A DNA stretch of 64,000 nucleotides from positions 62,001 to 126,000 of the forward strand of contig JAKCPI010015508.1 of assembly GCA_023213315.1 (NCBI GenBank). Reading direction: 5' to 3'. Under the pieces are notes generated by a model that saw only the letters and a list, made by a program, of their open reading frames with translations, made no database searches and was not told the origin of the DNA. Positions 49,501 to 60,164 of the stretch are shown in pieces. The translations under genes were made by a program, and so were the position numbers. The stretch is from Euborellia annulipes (taxonomy: Eukaryota; Arthropoda; Insecta; Dermaptera; Anisolabididae). Each line of letters begins with the position of its first letter. Within the stretch, counting starts at the first letter, position 1.

Positions 49501-51216
49501 ATTTGTAGAACCAGAATTGAGTCCATCAAATCAGCCTCTTTACGAAAATCTTATACAAGTCTGCAAATCTGGAGATATAGTTTCTCTTAATTCTCTTCTG
49601 GATTCTACAAGTGAACAAAATATTTCTGAAATTCTCAATTATCCGGACACCGATGGCTCAACTGTACTTCATCTAGCAGCGAGTCTTGGACATGAACCTC
49701 TCATTAGGTAAATAAACAAATAAATATGAATTATCTTCTTTTCAAAAAATAAAGGATATTAATTACCTTAAAAGGTTAAGGGTCTTATTTTATGTAAATA
49801 TGGAGTTAGGCCAGGACCTTGGATGCAAAAGTCAGGATGAACTTGTTGTAGTATCTTATGAATAAAAAAAAAAAAAAAGGATTTGTTAAGAGGGATCAGC
49901 CCCCCGAGTTTGGCGTAGTAGGTACCTACCTCCTATACCAAACGTCGCGGGTTCGGACCCAGGCAGTCCGATGATTTTATTTAAGCCATTTGGATACCAG
50001 ATGGCTTAAATAGAAATGCCTGAACCCTCAATATATATATTACTTACAACGGTTATCGTCTAAAGTCTTAAATGGCCCGAGTTGCCGAAAAGACTGAGTG
50101 AATGTGTGTGTGAGTGTGAGTGTGAATGTAAAAAAAAAAAAGAAGGATCAAAGTAGCAGAGACTTTATTTCTGCCTAAAGGCGCTCATCAGCCAGCCCCT
50201 TATTAACGATTGTATGTTTTGATCAATCACTTGATATTCATCTTTCTAAATATATCATAATCTAAAAATTTTTAATTAATTTAAATTTGTTTTTAGTATT
50301 CTACTTGGAAGAGGTGCCGATCCGGCGATATCTAATTCTATTGGAAAACCCCCATATGCAGTGGCTGCTAATAAACCAGTTCGTTTTGCATTTCGAAGAT
50401 TTCAAGCTCTAGAGCCAGAGCGATATCTGTAAGAAATTATTTGTAAAAATCTATAGGAGTGATTCTACGCTATTTGAATTTTAATGGTCAATAGAAAAAA
50501 TGTATGTTTAACTTCATCCTGGTGCTAATAAACCTCAAGAAAATTAAAATATCTTCTGGCCTTTATCATTACAGATACAAAAATAATGTCAACAAGGAAA
50601 ATAATGATTATTAAATTGAATAGTTTTTTTGTTTTGGGTCACAAAAAATTCAAATAGCGTAGAATCACCCATATATATATATATATATATATATTATATT
50701 TATATAATAAATACATTAACTATATATTTAAATTTTATAGCTATAGTAAAGCTCAAATCCCGGGACCTTTAACACCTGAAATGGAACAGATGATGGCTGA
50801 CAAAGCGAAAGAACAACGTCGAATTAAGAAGAAGAAAGAAAAGGAAAAGGATCGTCAAATAAAAGAAGAAACGGATAAAGACAGATTTCTACGATTAAGT
50901 GATCGTGAAAAAGTAAATAATTTTAAATATAAATATTTCAATTTTCAATACCAATGATATTAATTTTTTTTTCTTTTTTATTTAGTGTGCATTAGCTGCA
51001 GAGAGACGTCTTATGCAATTGCAGAGCAAGGGTGGAGGTGCAGCTGCTCATTTAGTACTCTCCAGATGCTTTCAATGTGGAGCTAATATAACTGGACAAG
51101 TGCCTTTTGAGTATAATACTAATCGATTTTGCACAATGGATTGTCTTAAAAAACATAGAAAAGGAATTGCTTCAACTGCCGCAAACAATACCAACTTTCC
51201 ATCCATGAAATTATAA
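43599..51216 (+). CDS. ANKZF1: Ankyrin repeat and zinc finger peptidyl-tRNA hydrolase (Vms1 homologue)
   Basis: Releases nascent chains from stalled 60S ribosomes in ribosome-associated quality control. Coding exons: 43599-43704, 44533-44721, 44786-44970, 45041-45155, 47556-47704, 47921-48143, 48225-48617, 49509-49707, 50297-50428, 50741-50912, 50986-51216. They join in frame into 697 residues (human 726). Domains: C2H2-type finger (Cys53, Cys56, His69, His75 in a KLDWHRFNLK context), Ser/Asp/Glu-rich linker, VLRF1 release-factor-like domain with the catalytic Gln kept in RGTAQS (Gln about 221), Lys-rich low-complexity linker (about 385-450), ankyrin repeats (about 500-560, TVLHLAASLGHEPLI then LLGRGADP), charged coiled coil with the SKAQIPGPLTPEM motif (about 566-620), and a C-terminal C-x2-C / C-x3-C finger (649, 652, 670, 674). 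All hallmark residues are present, so it should be active. Tail-to-tail with NDUFA2, 570 bp apart. Confidence 0.97.
43732..43944. mobile_element. Family A MITE, copy 4, 27 bp from a splice donor
   Basis: Best preserved copy: CAGTGAGGGACAATATTAAG and its complement at the ends, TA at the left flank, arms nearly 80 bp (GTCCCACCCATG, ACTTGTGATTATTTC). It lies just inside ANKZF1 intron 1. Confidence 0.85.
43948..44086. mobile_element. CATGGGCGTAAC MITE directly next to the family A MITE
   Basis: Ends CATGGGCGTAACAAGGGG and CCCTAGTTACGGCCATG are inverted repeats of about 16 bases. A C13 run inside. Same family as 25727-25872. It abuts the right end of the previous MITE and seems to have inserted at its terminal TA. 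Confidence 0.75.
45567..46386. mobile_element. hAT-type non-autonomous element in ANKZF1 intron 4
   Basis: Ends CAGTGGTTCCCA and TGGGAACCACTG, each flanked by GTATAGA (45560-45566, 46387-46393), seven bases of an expected 8-bp duplication. 820 bp, no reading frame; shares ACTCAGGATAGCTAAAAACG and nearby sequence with the inside of the 62582-63883 element. Confidence 0.8.
48784..49073. repeat. Near-perfect palindrome in ANKZF1 intron 7
   Basis: Arms 48784-48886 and 48971-49073 are 103 bases each and, by eye, differ at a single position. The 84-base spacer is unrelated. No tRNA-like or GAAAC motif. Its near identity suggests a young element or ongoing correction between arms. Confidence 0.85.
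49900..50125 (+). repeat. tRNA-derived SINE in ANKZF1 intron 8
   Basis: Head with GGCGTAGTAGGTACCTACC and B box CGGGTTCGGACCC, then a stretch where ATTTAAGCCATTTGGATACC faces ATGGCTTAAAT, CCTGAACCCTCAATA, and the tail ATGGCCCGAGTTGCCGAAAA. Related copies: 60545-60770 (plus), 23640, 31300 and 32085 (minus), tails at 22860 and 44300. Confidence 0.75.
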
Positions 51217-51424
51217 TTCTTTGAATATAGATAATATAATTTGTATATATGTATTTTCTATTTTTATGTCTTTAATGATAAAGGAATGTGAGATCTTCCC
51301 ATATCGTCTATATTAAATCTATAATATGCATTTATTGTTGTTTTTTTTCACCCAGATTCTTTTCTAATTAAAATTTTTTTTTACAAATGCCTAAATTCAA
51401 TTTAACATAATTATGAGTATGCAT

Positions 51425-51575
51425 TTTGTTGGTGGGCCAAGCGATCCATGGTTCCTGAGAATCCAACCCAGGATCTACAGCCTTTCTGGGGCATCGGTGT
51501 TCTATCCATTGCACCAGGCCACCGTACCCTCAATTTACACCAACAAAAACTCACTCCCCTTATATGCAAGTTGAC
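51425..51575 (-). repeat. tRNA-Arg-like SINE between ANKZF1 and NDUFA2
   Basis: The minus strand carries GGTGCAATGGATAGAACACC and a decayed B box (CTGGGTTGGATTCTC), then a CCATGG segment. It matches the better copy at 59040-59175, including the upstream TATAAGGGGAGTGAG. Confidence 0.65.
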
Positions 51576-51672
51576 TGTGAATTTCTATAATTTAAACTCA
51601 TTTGGATAATGTCATATAAAATTAAAGAATGAGAGGGAATGAATAAAAATAAAATAATCTCTACATGATATA

Positions 51673-51678
51673 TTTATT
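51673..51678 (-). terminator. Probable polyadenylation signal of NDUFA2
   Basis: AATAAA on the minus strand 107 bases after the NDUFA2 stop. Confidence 0.4.
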
Positions 51679-51784
51679 TCACATAGAATTCAGGAAAAAA
51701 AATAAAAAGAATAATCGAAAATCGACTAATAAATAGATTACAAGATAACAAATGAATTCTATTTGATATAAGTTTACATATATT

Positions 51785-53298
51785 TTATCTAGTGTGTGAT
51801 ATTTTTTCTAGAGCTGCAATTATTTCTCCTTCTCCTTTATTTGAGAGATCAAAACATGTTTCTTTGCCTCTTGCTGAAAAGTTAAAACATATTTAGACAT
51901 AGAAAACGATTCCGAGGATGGGTTGGCAACAAAAACAACAAATATAAAAGCTTTTTGTTGTATAAACTTTATTGGAATTTGAAGAAAAAAGTATTGTTCA
52001 AATTCCAATTCCAAAAAGAAATGTCATTTCAAAAATTCGTTGAAGAAATTCTCATAAACTAAGAATTGTTTAAAATAAAAGACCCCAATTCCAAGAAAAT
52101 TGGACTTCACGGATGATATGTAACTATAGAAAATCTGCAAGACCTCAGGTTCAAAGATTTTGAAAGTTAGCTGGTATTTTATTATCAACTTCAAAATAAT
52201 CCCCATTATTAGTCAAGAATGTGTAGGTTGGTTTTAATGAGTGTAGATGGATATTAAAATTGAGAAGTTATTATATAAAATAATCTGGTGTGATGCAGTC
52301 GCACAGCGTTCTGTACAGTGTTCTGTAAAAACTGTAAAAATGCATCAGTAAAGTACTAGAACTTTTTGGCCGATTTTGAACACAGACAGACAATGTTGCA
52401 AAAACCACTTTTTTTGATTCAGGGGACCTCAAAACGTGTATATCCATCAAAATCTCGACATCGATTATTTTTGACATGAATTCAATACTTTCTCTTTATA
52501 TAAATTAACATATATAGGCAAGAGAAAGTAATAAGGATAAATAAATTTAGTCCTTATTAAACCAAAAAGCTGGAACTTTTACACGGTCAATAATAATGAC
52601 ATTACTTTATCAGAATCACATGCTTATTAATGTCATTCTGTATAAAGTAATGTCATTATTATTGATCGTGTAAGGGGTTGCCCTTTAGATATATACAGTT
52701 TGAAGAGCATCTAAATAATTATTGATTTTTGAATTTTAATCAAAATCGTTAAGGGTCCCTTACACGGTCAATAATAATGACATTAATTTATCAAAAATCA
52801 CACATGCTTATTAATGGTCATTCTGATAAAGTAATGTCATTATTATTGACCGGCCCCTTTAGAGGAATATATTAACATATATATAGATTAAGCAAAAGTA
52901 AAAATATGAATACAATTATTGAAAATATATTTCCTATAGGCCCATATCTCCAATTTTAAGGGTTTTGTCAAGGTTCTCAATAAATAAAAAATAATAAAAT
53001 TTCTTAAAGAACAAATTTATATAAGAGGAAATTACCGAATCGAGCCCAAAGTGTTGGTTGTATGCCACTACATTCTCGTACTAAAATAGGCAATTGAGGA
53101 TTACTTTTCTTTAAATTCGGATATTGCTTTTCAATAAAATCCCTGAAAGTAAATAGACATTATAAATGGAAATTAAAATAATATTTGAAGAATTTATTTT
53201 TAAACTAACCTAACTCCTTTACTTTCAGGAGACGATTGACACAATAATAAACGCAATTCTTTTACATTTTTTGATAATGTTGTAATGGCTCGAGACAT
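51785..53298 (-). CDS. NDUFA2: NADH dehydrogenase (complex I) alpha subcomplex subunit 2, B8
   Basis: Accessory subunit on the matrix arm of respiratory complex I, thioredoxin-like fold. Exons 53298-53210, 53142-53036 and 51873-51785 join in frame to 94 residues (human 99). Conserved blocks: [43 protein letters not shown], then [11 protein letters not shown] and a C-terminal helix. Cys20 and Cys54 are at the positions of the human disulfide-forming pair. The start Met follows the AAGAAAATG context at 53298; no upstream Met is needed. It is tail-to-tail with ANKZF1 and head-to-head with SLC35A (1.0 kb between start codons). Confidence 0.95.
52270..52520. repeat. Dispersed non-coding repeat, copy 4 (NDUFA2 intron 2)
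   Basis: Contains CATCAGTAAAGTACTAGAAC, ACACAGACAGACAATG, TCAGGGGACCTCAAAACGTG and the AATACTTTCTCTTTATATAA end. The GGTGTGATGCAGTCGCACAG hairpin half precedes it. Confidence 0.6.
52580..52852. mobile_element. Two copies of a mini-palindrome, 90 bp apart
   Basis: 52580-52672 and 52761-52852 are each a hairpin with arms ACACGGTCAATAATAATGAC plus about 15 more bases, and the same CATGCTTATTAATG loop. The second sits inside a fragment of the dispersed repeat, right after ATCAAAATCGTT, showing that this element inserts into other repeats. Confidence 0.8.
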
Positions 53299-53589
53299 TT
53301 TCTTGTTGTGAAAAACTTTTTTAATAAAAGAGAAAAGAAATGTAAAAAAAAAAGACTTGTAATTTAATGAGAAAAGATTTTATAACAGCTGTAAATTTTG
53401 ACAGCAAACACGATGACCAACTAAACAATAAGTTAAAAGTTTAGATATATATATATATATATAATACTTTGTGGTTTAGATCCTCTTCAAAAATTTAATT
53501 TAATTTCTATTCTAAATGAAATTTTTAATAAAAATATTTATGAAACATGACAATTCTAACTATTAAATAAATAACCCTAGATATGAAAT

Positions 53590-54020
53590 ATAGAGAGACA
53601 AGGTATTGCGATCATATCAAAAATTCGATGTCGAGATTTTGACCGATATTCATGTTTTGAGGTCCCCTGAGACCAAAAAAGTTGATCCCGCAAATTGGTC
53701 TGTGTGTGGACATTTTTAACTATGAAGAAAATGAGCTTCTAGGTTGAAATTTTCGGCCAAAAAGTACCTACTAGTACTTTACTGATGTACTTTTTCAGTT
53801 TTTTTAGATTTTCTCAAAATTCGCTACAACGATTTTGATTAAAATTCATAAATCAACTATTTTTTAGATGCTCTTTAAAATGTATATTCTCATTTTGTCA
53901 TTGAAATCTTCTGAAGACCACTTTACTCTTGTACTTCTTAGGAAAAAGTTGAGATTTTTCAGTATTTTTTCGATTTTCTCAAAATTTCCTCCAACAATTT
54001 TGATAAAAATTCAAAAATCA
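53590..54020 (-). repeat. Dispersed non-coding repeat, copy 5, in the NDUFA2-SLC35A promoter gap
   Basis: Reverse orientation: ATGTTTTGAGGTCCCCTGAG, then GTACTAGTAGGTACTTTTTG-type segments and ACGATTTTGATTAAAATTCA. Part of the segment is repeated with divergence after 53920. It occupies nearly half of the 1 kb between the two divergent start codons. Confidence 0.6.
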
Positions 54021-54301
54021 ATCTAGGGAATTTTTTTAAGTTGGTTCCCTGCTCTTAATAGACAATTGTTGGTGTTAATGCTTGTCTATTATAATTTTTC
54101 CGCCAACGTTTACATTCTTCTTAATAAACCAATAATAATAAAAAAAATTGGTAAGTAAAATTAAATAAATTAATGAATGAAAATGTATAAAATTTTAATG
54201 AGCTTTATAATTTTTTTTTTAAGATGATATCGATCCTGGATAAAACTAAGACGAGGTTATAAATTAAATGTTGATGTGGCAGCAATTTTAAATAATAAAT
54301 C

Positions 54302-55288
54302 ATGAATCCTGCATCCCATCCATTGGGGCCTAAAGTCAAATATGTAAGTTTGGTGACTTTGACATTACAAAATGCAATTCTTGGAATTAGTATGCGTTAC
54401 GCCCGGACTCGAGCTGGTGATATGTTTCTCTCCTCAACGGCAGTTTTTATGTCCGAAGTTGTTAAATTAATCACCTGTCTTTTTCTTGTATTTCAAGAAG
54501 AAGGCAAAGATTTAGAGACTTTTTTTAAATCACTATACAATACAATCATACGTCAACCAATGGATACTTTCAAAGTGTGCGTGCCATCATTAGCTTATAT
54601 ACTACAAAATAACCTTTTATACGTGTCAGCATCAAATTTAGATGCAGCCACTTATCAAGTGACTTATCAATTAAAGATTATGACAACAGCTCTATTTACT
54701 GTACTTATTTTACGACGCAGTTTGCTTAAAGTACAATGGGGTGCTTTAGTGATTCTCCTAACAGGCGTAGTTTTAGTACAATTAGCGCATACCGAATCAA
54801 AAATACCATCTGGCATTGAACAAAATCGTCTCCTTGGTTTTTCCGCCGCATTATCAGCCTGTGTCCTTTCGGGATTTGCCGGAATTTATTTTGAAAAAAT
54901 CTTAAAAGGCTCGGATATATCTGTTTGGATGCGTAACGTTCAATTAAGTTTTCTCTCGTTACCCTTCGGTTTATTCACCTGTATCTTCTCTGATTGGTCG
55001 ACGTTAAGAGAAAAAGGTTTCTTTTTCGGTTATGATTATTTTGTTTGGTATTTAATCATCCTTCAAGCTTGTGGGGGTCTTATTGTTGCTGTTGTCGTTA
55101 AATACGCTGATAACATTTTAAAAGGATTTGCCACATCATTAGCCATAGTAATCTCATGCATTTGTTCGGTTTATTTCTTTAATTTCCACATTACTCTTCA
55201 ATTCATTGCTGGAGCTGGACTTGTCATCTGCTCGTTGTTTCTTTATAATTATAAACCGTCAGATTCCAAACAGAAAGTAATTGTTTAA
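54302..55288 (+). CDS. SLC35A3: Golgi UDP-sugar transporter (UDP-galactose / UDP-N-acetylglucosamine type)
   Basis: Nucleotide-sugar antiporter of the SLC35A family, importing UDP-sugar into the Golgi in exchange for UMP. 328 residues in one uninterrupted frame, the family's usual length, with about ten membrane helices. Family blocks: KYVSLVTLTLQNAILGISMR, LSSTAVFMSEVVKL, VPSLAYILQNNLLYV, DAATYQVTYQLKIMTTALF, SGFAGIYFEKILKG, VWMRNVQLS, and KYADNILKGFATSLAIV. The DAATYQVTYQ and LSSTAV spellings are closer to A3 than to A2, but A2 cannot be excluded and substrate cannot be read from sequence, so the symbol is tentative. The coding region has no introns, unlike its neighbours. TTTTTTTTTAAG at about 54223 could be an acceptor for an untranslated first exon, with AATAAA at 55321. 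Confidence 0.93.
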   Translation: MNPASHPLGPKVKYVSLVTLTLQNAILGISMRYARTRAGDMFLSSTAVFMSEVVKLITCLFLVFQEEGKDLETFFKSLYNTIIRQPMDTFKVCVPSLAYILQNNLLYVSASNLDAATYQVTYQLKIMTTALFTVLILRRSLLKVQWGALVILLTGVVLVQLAHTESKIPSGIEQNRLLGFSAALSACVLSGFAGIYFEKILKGSDISVWMRNVQLSFLSLPFGLFTCIFSDWSTLREKGFFFGYDYFVWYLIILQACGGLIVAVVVKYADNILKGFATSLAIVISCICSVYFFNFHITLQFIAGAGLVICSLFLYNYKPSDSKQKVIV

Positions 55289-55320
55289 TTTAATATTTTA
55301 AATAATTATCGTTTATAAAT

Positions 55321-55326
55321 AATAAA
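55321..55326 (+). terminator. Probable polyadenylation signal of the SLC35A gene
   Basis: AATAAA 33 bases after the stop codon. Confidence 0.5.
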
Positions 55327-58300
55327 TTTTATAAATTTAAACATTTTGGACCATAAATTTTATATGTCTAAGAATTCTAAACGTTTTCTAGTTGAGAGGA
55401 AAAATAATTTTTTAAATCCAAAACTTTTAGTGTAATTTTAAATAAGATTAACTAGCTATGTTAGCAGACAAAAGTTTTATTTTTTTTTTAATATTCCCAG
55501 AAGCGCCGGTGATATGAGATCCTTCAACTTTCAAGCCCAGCTATGAATTTTATCAATTCTTTGGGACCATATGTCCCATAATTTCACTCTCCAGAAGAAA
55601 ACAAAAGAATAATCAATATCTAGAGTTTTCAGATTTCATTGGGTGAATTATATCTATTGTTTAATCATTCCATTTTTACATTTAACTGGGCTTAATATTA
55701 TAAACTGCTTACTCTAAATATATATATATATACCAGGTATATATATAAATGTGGAGTAAAGAAGCCAAATATATATTATATATATATATAAATGTAGAGT
55801 AAAGCAAAACTAGCTGTTGAGATTTGCTCTCTTTTTGGAGCCATTTTTAAGAGTGATTGAAGAGTGAATGTTGAGGTGTTCGGAGTAACAGTCTTGCTAG
55901 TTTATTAGCTGGATAATTGAGAGATTTGAGTTATCTAATAGATCTGATTTGGGGGTGGGGGCATCGATCTTTGGGGCTGTTACCTTTGTTATTATTAATA
56001 ATAATTACGTTTATCTGTTTGGGTTTATTTCTGGGCTTCACCCTGTCTACTCCCCTTTTGAGATCTCGGAAAGGATTGTTTCAATGATTTATCGATTAGT
56101 GAGCTAGTTGGTTTGATTTTTATAAGGTAAAAATTTCAATCATTAGACCGATTTGAGTTCCCGGCGAAATCCGAAATCACCTACCATACTAACTGACACT
56201 AAATAATTCAACCAATTACTTGCGAAATCTCAAAGGCAAGCCCAAACCCCTGAGAAGCCGTGGAGACCTTAGGGACCAGCAAGGTTGCCGCTCCGAAAAC
56301 AAAACTCCACTTAGTCACTTCCTAAACCATCACTTTTGAAATCGCTCCAAAAGATAGGCCAGTTTAATATAAAATCTCTGAAAAACCGAGAAAGCTTAAC
56401 CTTAGTAAATTATAAAAAAAATCACTTGAGATACTCCCAAATCTTCAAAATATATATATATATTTAAAATATATTTTGACTTGAACCGAGACCTAAGGAA
56501 AAATTTCTTTTCATCAATGAAAATAATTGAAATTTCAATGGAATTTTCACTTTCCTTAGAATACTTCTCGGACATTACACTTTGGGATCATCAAGTCTTT
56601 TCGAACTTCCGAGAAATCTAACCAGATGATGAAATGATCACTATTGTATTGTAAACAACAAAAATTATAATAATTGCCAGCAGAAATAATTCAATAATAA
56701 TGGCTATATTATTACAAATATTAATAATACAAAAATTTTCTATTAAAACAGATTTGTTTTTCCTCTAAATTCAAAAAACGGGTAGAACTTTTGTTCATAT
56801 AAACAAAAAATATATTTTAAACTTTCATTTGAATACTTCTAGTTTTTCTAATTTTATATTAAATACTTCATTAATAATAGGGAACTCTTAATAATTTTGA
56901 CAAAAAATCAGTATTTCTTTGATATTCTCTATATATATATAATAATATTCTATCATTCTTCAAAAGAAAAGTAAAATCATATATTTCTTCTATAGATTAA
57001 ATATTTCATAATATTATTATCTTGTCATGGATCAATAAATCTCATTAAGTTTTCTTTTATGATTTATGATATTAGCTAGTAAAATTAAATAATAATCTGA
57101 ACTTTGTAGCTGTAAAAAAAAAACAAAACAAGGAATTTAAAAAAAATTAAGAAAATGAATCAAAAATGAATAAAACTAAGCGCAAATCAGAGCTGTGGCG
57201 ATTAATTAGAGGCCAAACTTCAAAGGCCGTTTTGACCTGAACAAGCAACGCCAATGCTCTGGTTTGAGCTTAGCTTAAAAGTAAAAATAATAAATAAATT
57301 TCCTTTAGTAATTAGTCTGATCTTCTTAACATCAGTATTATAATGTAATTAATGTGACATTGATCTTTCTATTTTTAGTCTTATTTGGATTGATTTGACC
57401 ATTATTCAATCTTTACCTTCAATTCTTCTCCGTTGTACCTATTACTAAATTTAATTTCTCGAGAATTTAAAAAATCTCTATTGTTCATCTAACAATAATT
57501 CAAACGAAAAATAAGAGAAAATAAAATGGGATTATATTCTAACCACTCTTGGAATAAAAATTTGCTTATGATATGAAATTAACCCATCTATATATCATTG
57601 GTTTAAAACTTTGATCTGTCAAAAATGTATGCTGTATTTGATTTTTTTTTCTGGCTCCCAAGTAAACATCGAAGTTTCATTTACTATTTATTTTTTATTA
57701 TAGAAAAATCAAAAATATATTTAATATTACTAAATAAATTTCAATGAGCTCTACTTTGCTGTAAGCTAAAAAACTAATTCACATCTCATCTTATTTAATT
57801 TAATCCCTATAAAAAAAAGAGATTAATCACAAACAACAAAAATAATTTTTTTTTCTATCTCGTATATCTGTTTAAAAAAAAAAAATCAAATTGTTCATTA
57901 TTTTTTCCAAAATTATAGGCCTATAACATCCATTATTTTGATTATTTTTTTAATTAAATGTAAAAGGAATTTCAGGAAAATTTTAGTTATTTTTCAGATA
58001 AGATAAACGATAATTATTATAATAAAATATATTATAAATAATCTCAATCATGCCAAGCTTTATCTATTACTTTTAAGAAGCTCACCTTTGTTGAATACAA
58101 CATGAATAAATATTTTTATACAATTGATAGTGATAAATATTTATAAATTATTCCTTATTATATTTGTTTATATATAATATATATCTATATTATTATTATT
58201 CTTTTAAAAAGAAATATTAAAAAAAAAAAATTATATATATGAATACATGTGTATATATATACCTATTAGCTTGTAAATTTTTATGTACTTAAATAAGAAT

Positions 58301-58700
58301 TTTGTATTTTACTTTGAAAAAATAACAATGAATTTTTATATAAAATTAATTTGCTAAGTTTCATTGTTTCATTCCCTCTTGAAATCCGCTATCAGAACGT
58401 ACAAATAAATTTTTATTCAAGCAAAAAGAGCATAAAAATAAAAATTATTCTATTTATAGAAACAGATCGAGAATTGATAATTCAAAGAGATTTACTTTGT
58501 TGCAGTTTAAAATAATTAATTTAAATTATTGACATGGATTTTTGTTAGCGAGACGACTGAATTGCAATTATCAGTTATGGTCAGCAAATTAGACCATCAT
58601 CAGGCCTTCGGAAAGAATTAATACTTAATTTTACAAAATGGTGAAGAACAATATAGTAATATAAAATTTCCTTCATTAGAAAAAAATATCGAATCATTGT
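55327..58700. other. Intergenic AT-rich region, no gene seen
   Basis: Apart from the inverted repeat pair at 55800-56440, this is A/T-rich sequence without coding frames. 58560-58620 holds, on the minus strand, CTGATGATGGTCTAATTTGC, another member of the GATGG motif series. Confidence 0.5.
55800..56440. repeat. Diverged inverted pair of the 12.1 kb repeat
   Basis: Left arm (55810-55915; TTTTTGGAGCCATTTTTAAGAG, GTTCGGAGTAACAGTCTTGC) and right arm (56265-56400; GGGACCAGCAAGGTTGCCGC, TGAAATCGCTCCAAAAGA) are inverted, diverged copies, and both match 12055-12160. This is another case of the same unit arranged as an inverted dimer. Confidence 0.6.
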
Positions 58701-59285
58701 TATACATGTAGATTAAATTATGATATATATATAAAATTAATAGACAGAGCATTAGAATAAACACATTCATTATAGAAAATTATCATTTTGTTTGTTTTAT
58801 TTACCTAAAATCCTTAATATACTTATTTAAAGAGAAACTTGAGGATTTTAGGTAAATAAAACAAACAAAATGTTAATTAAATAATTTTCGAGATATTTGA
58901 ATAAGATAATAGTATTCAAAATACCTCGATTGGGACTAAACAAGTCATAGATATTTTCAACAAGACATGTGAGTGTGTTTTATTGGTGAGGCAGTTTTTC
59001 GTTACGAGTTAGTAACTTGCGCGACTAACTGCATATAAGGGGAAGTGAGTTTTATTGGTGCAGGTCGAGGGTCCGGTGGCCTGGTGCAATGGATAGCACG
59101 CCTATGCCCCGGAAAGGCGGAGATCCTGGGTTCGATTCCCGGGGGCCATGGGATGTTTGGCTCACCAATAAAAAAACACTCACATGTCTTGTTGAAAAAG
59201 TTAATTTTCTGTACCTAATGTATGTGTTTATTCTAATGCTCTGACTATGAATTATATATATATACATAATTTAATCTACATGTAT
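58701..59285. mobile_element. Nested palindromes around a SINE
   Basis: Outer arms 58701-58783 and 59205-59285 (GAGCATTAGAATAAACACAT) and inner arms 58957-58992 and 59163-59198 (CAACAAGACATGTGAGTG) are in mirrored order. A second palindrome (58784-58815 with 58841-58872, GTTTGTTTTATTTACCTAAA) has inserted in the left arm, and a tRNA-Arg-like SINE forms the centre. Confidence 0.75.
59040..59175 (+). repeat. tRNA-Arg-like SINE head
   Basis: GGCCTGGTGCAATGGATAGC (A box), anticodon-like stem CGCCT/AGGCG with an 11-base loop, and B box CTGGGTTCGATTCCC followed by GGGGGCC. D, anticodon, T and partial acceptor stems are visible, but the anticodon loop is too long for a working tRNA. Second copy at 51425-51575. 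Confidence 0.7.
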
Positions 59286-59629
59286 GATCATGGGCGTCGA
59301 CTCCATGGGGCCCAAAGGGCTCGAGCCCCCATATGTTGAGGGAAGAGGGGCCCAGCCCCCTCAAAAAAAAAAGTTATAGGACATCGGGATCCTTGTACTT
59401 TTCCTGGAATCTCCATTAGGTCCTCTATAAGATTGCCAACCCCAAAGCGCGCCGATGGCGCCTTCCAAACTTCTCAGAAGTGCAGACCCAAAGATATAAA
59501 TCGTCCGGGGTTCGACTCCCGCGGCACCCTATCTTGTCGGATATTTGAATTAATAGATATTAATTTGATAAAAAAAAAAAACTCAAACAGTATCCAAATA
59601 ACATGTAACTGAAGAAGTTGGATGTGGCG

Positions 59630-59885
59630 TAAATGAGAATGGTGAGATGGGCTTTGGGTAAAATAAAAATGAACAGAATAATTAATGAAAAGATCCGAGG
59701 AATGGAAGGGATGATGGAGGCATCAAAAAAGGTTGGGGAAAGGTTTGGTCATGTAATGACGAGAGAAAAGGGGGGCAAGGAAGATGGATGGATTACATAA
59801 TCGAAGACTGCAAGCAGAATGGATTGGAGTGTAAGGAAAGAGTATTGTGGAGATTGAAAATAAAAACTAGACCCTTAGGAAAAAA
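59630..59885 (+). mobile_element. LINE reverse transcriptase C-terminus relic (RTE-like)
   Basis: The plus strand reads MRMVRWALGKIKMNRIINEK, then ERFGHVMTRE, and after a frameshift GRWMDYIIEDCKQNGLECKE. The W/F-GHV-R...W-D...D series is the usual end of RTE-type ORF2. Frameshifted and truncated, so inactive. Confidence 0.7.
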
Positions 59886-59990
59886 ATAAAGAAAATAGGG
59901 ATAACCACCAGTAAAAGAAGAAGCTGAAAGATAATTTAATCAATTATTACCAAATGTTGTTGGCTGAGAGGTCATGTATAAGAAAGGCCT

Positions 59991-60024
<34 letters not shown>

Positions 60025-60164
60025 CTCTCGGTTGCTGAGGCATTATTGAATTGATTTTTTAACTTGTAGCCTATTATACTGATGACAACCAGAGGTCGTT
60101 CTATATATATATATATATATATATCTTAATAGCAACGGTTTTAGAATTGAAAAAAAATTATCAA

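Noticed and set aside
59088..59160. Possible functional tRNA-Arg gene
   Set aside because: The anticodon stem closes an 11-base loop and the acceptor stem is only partly paired; a second decayed copy at 51425 shows it is a SINE head.
59440..59535. Good B box (GGGTTCGACTCCC) near 59510
   Set aside because: No A box at the right distance and no tRNA fold; probably a SINE or tRNA scrap.
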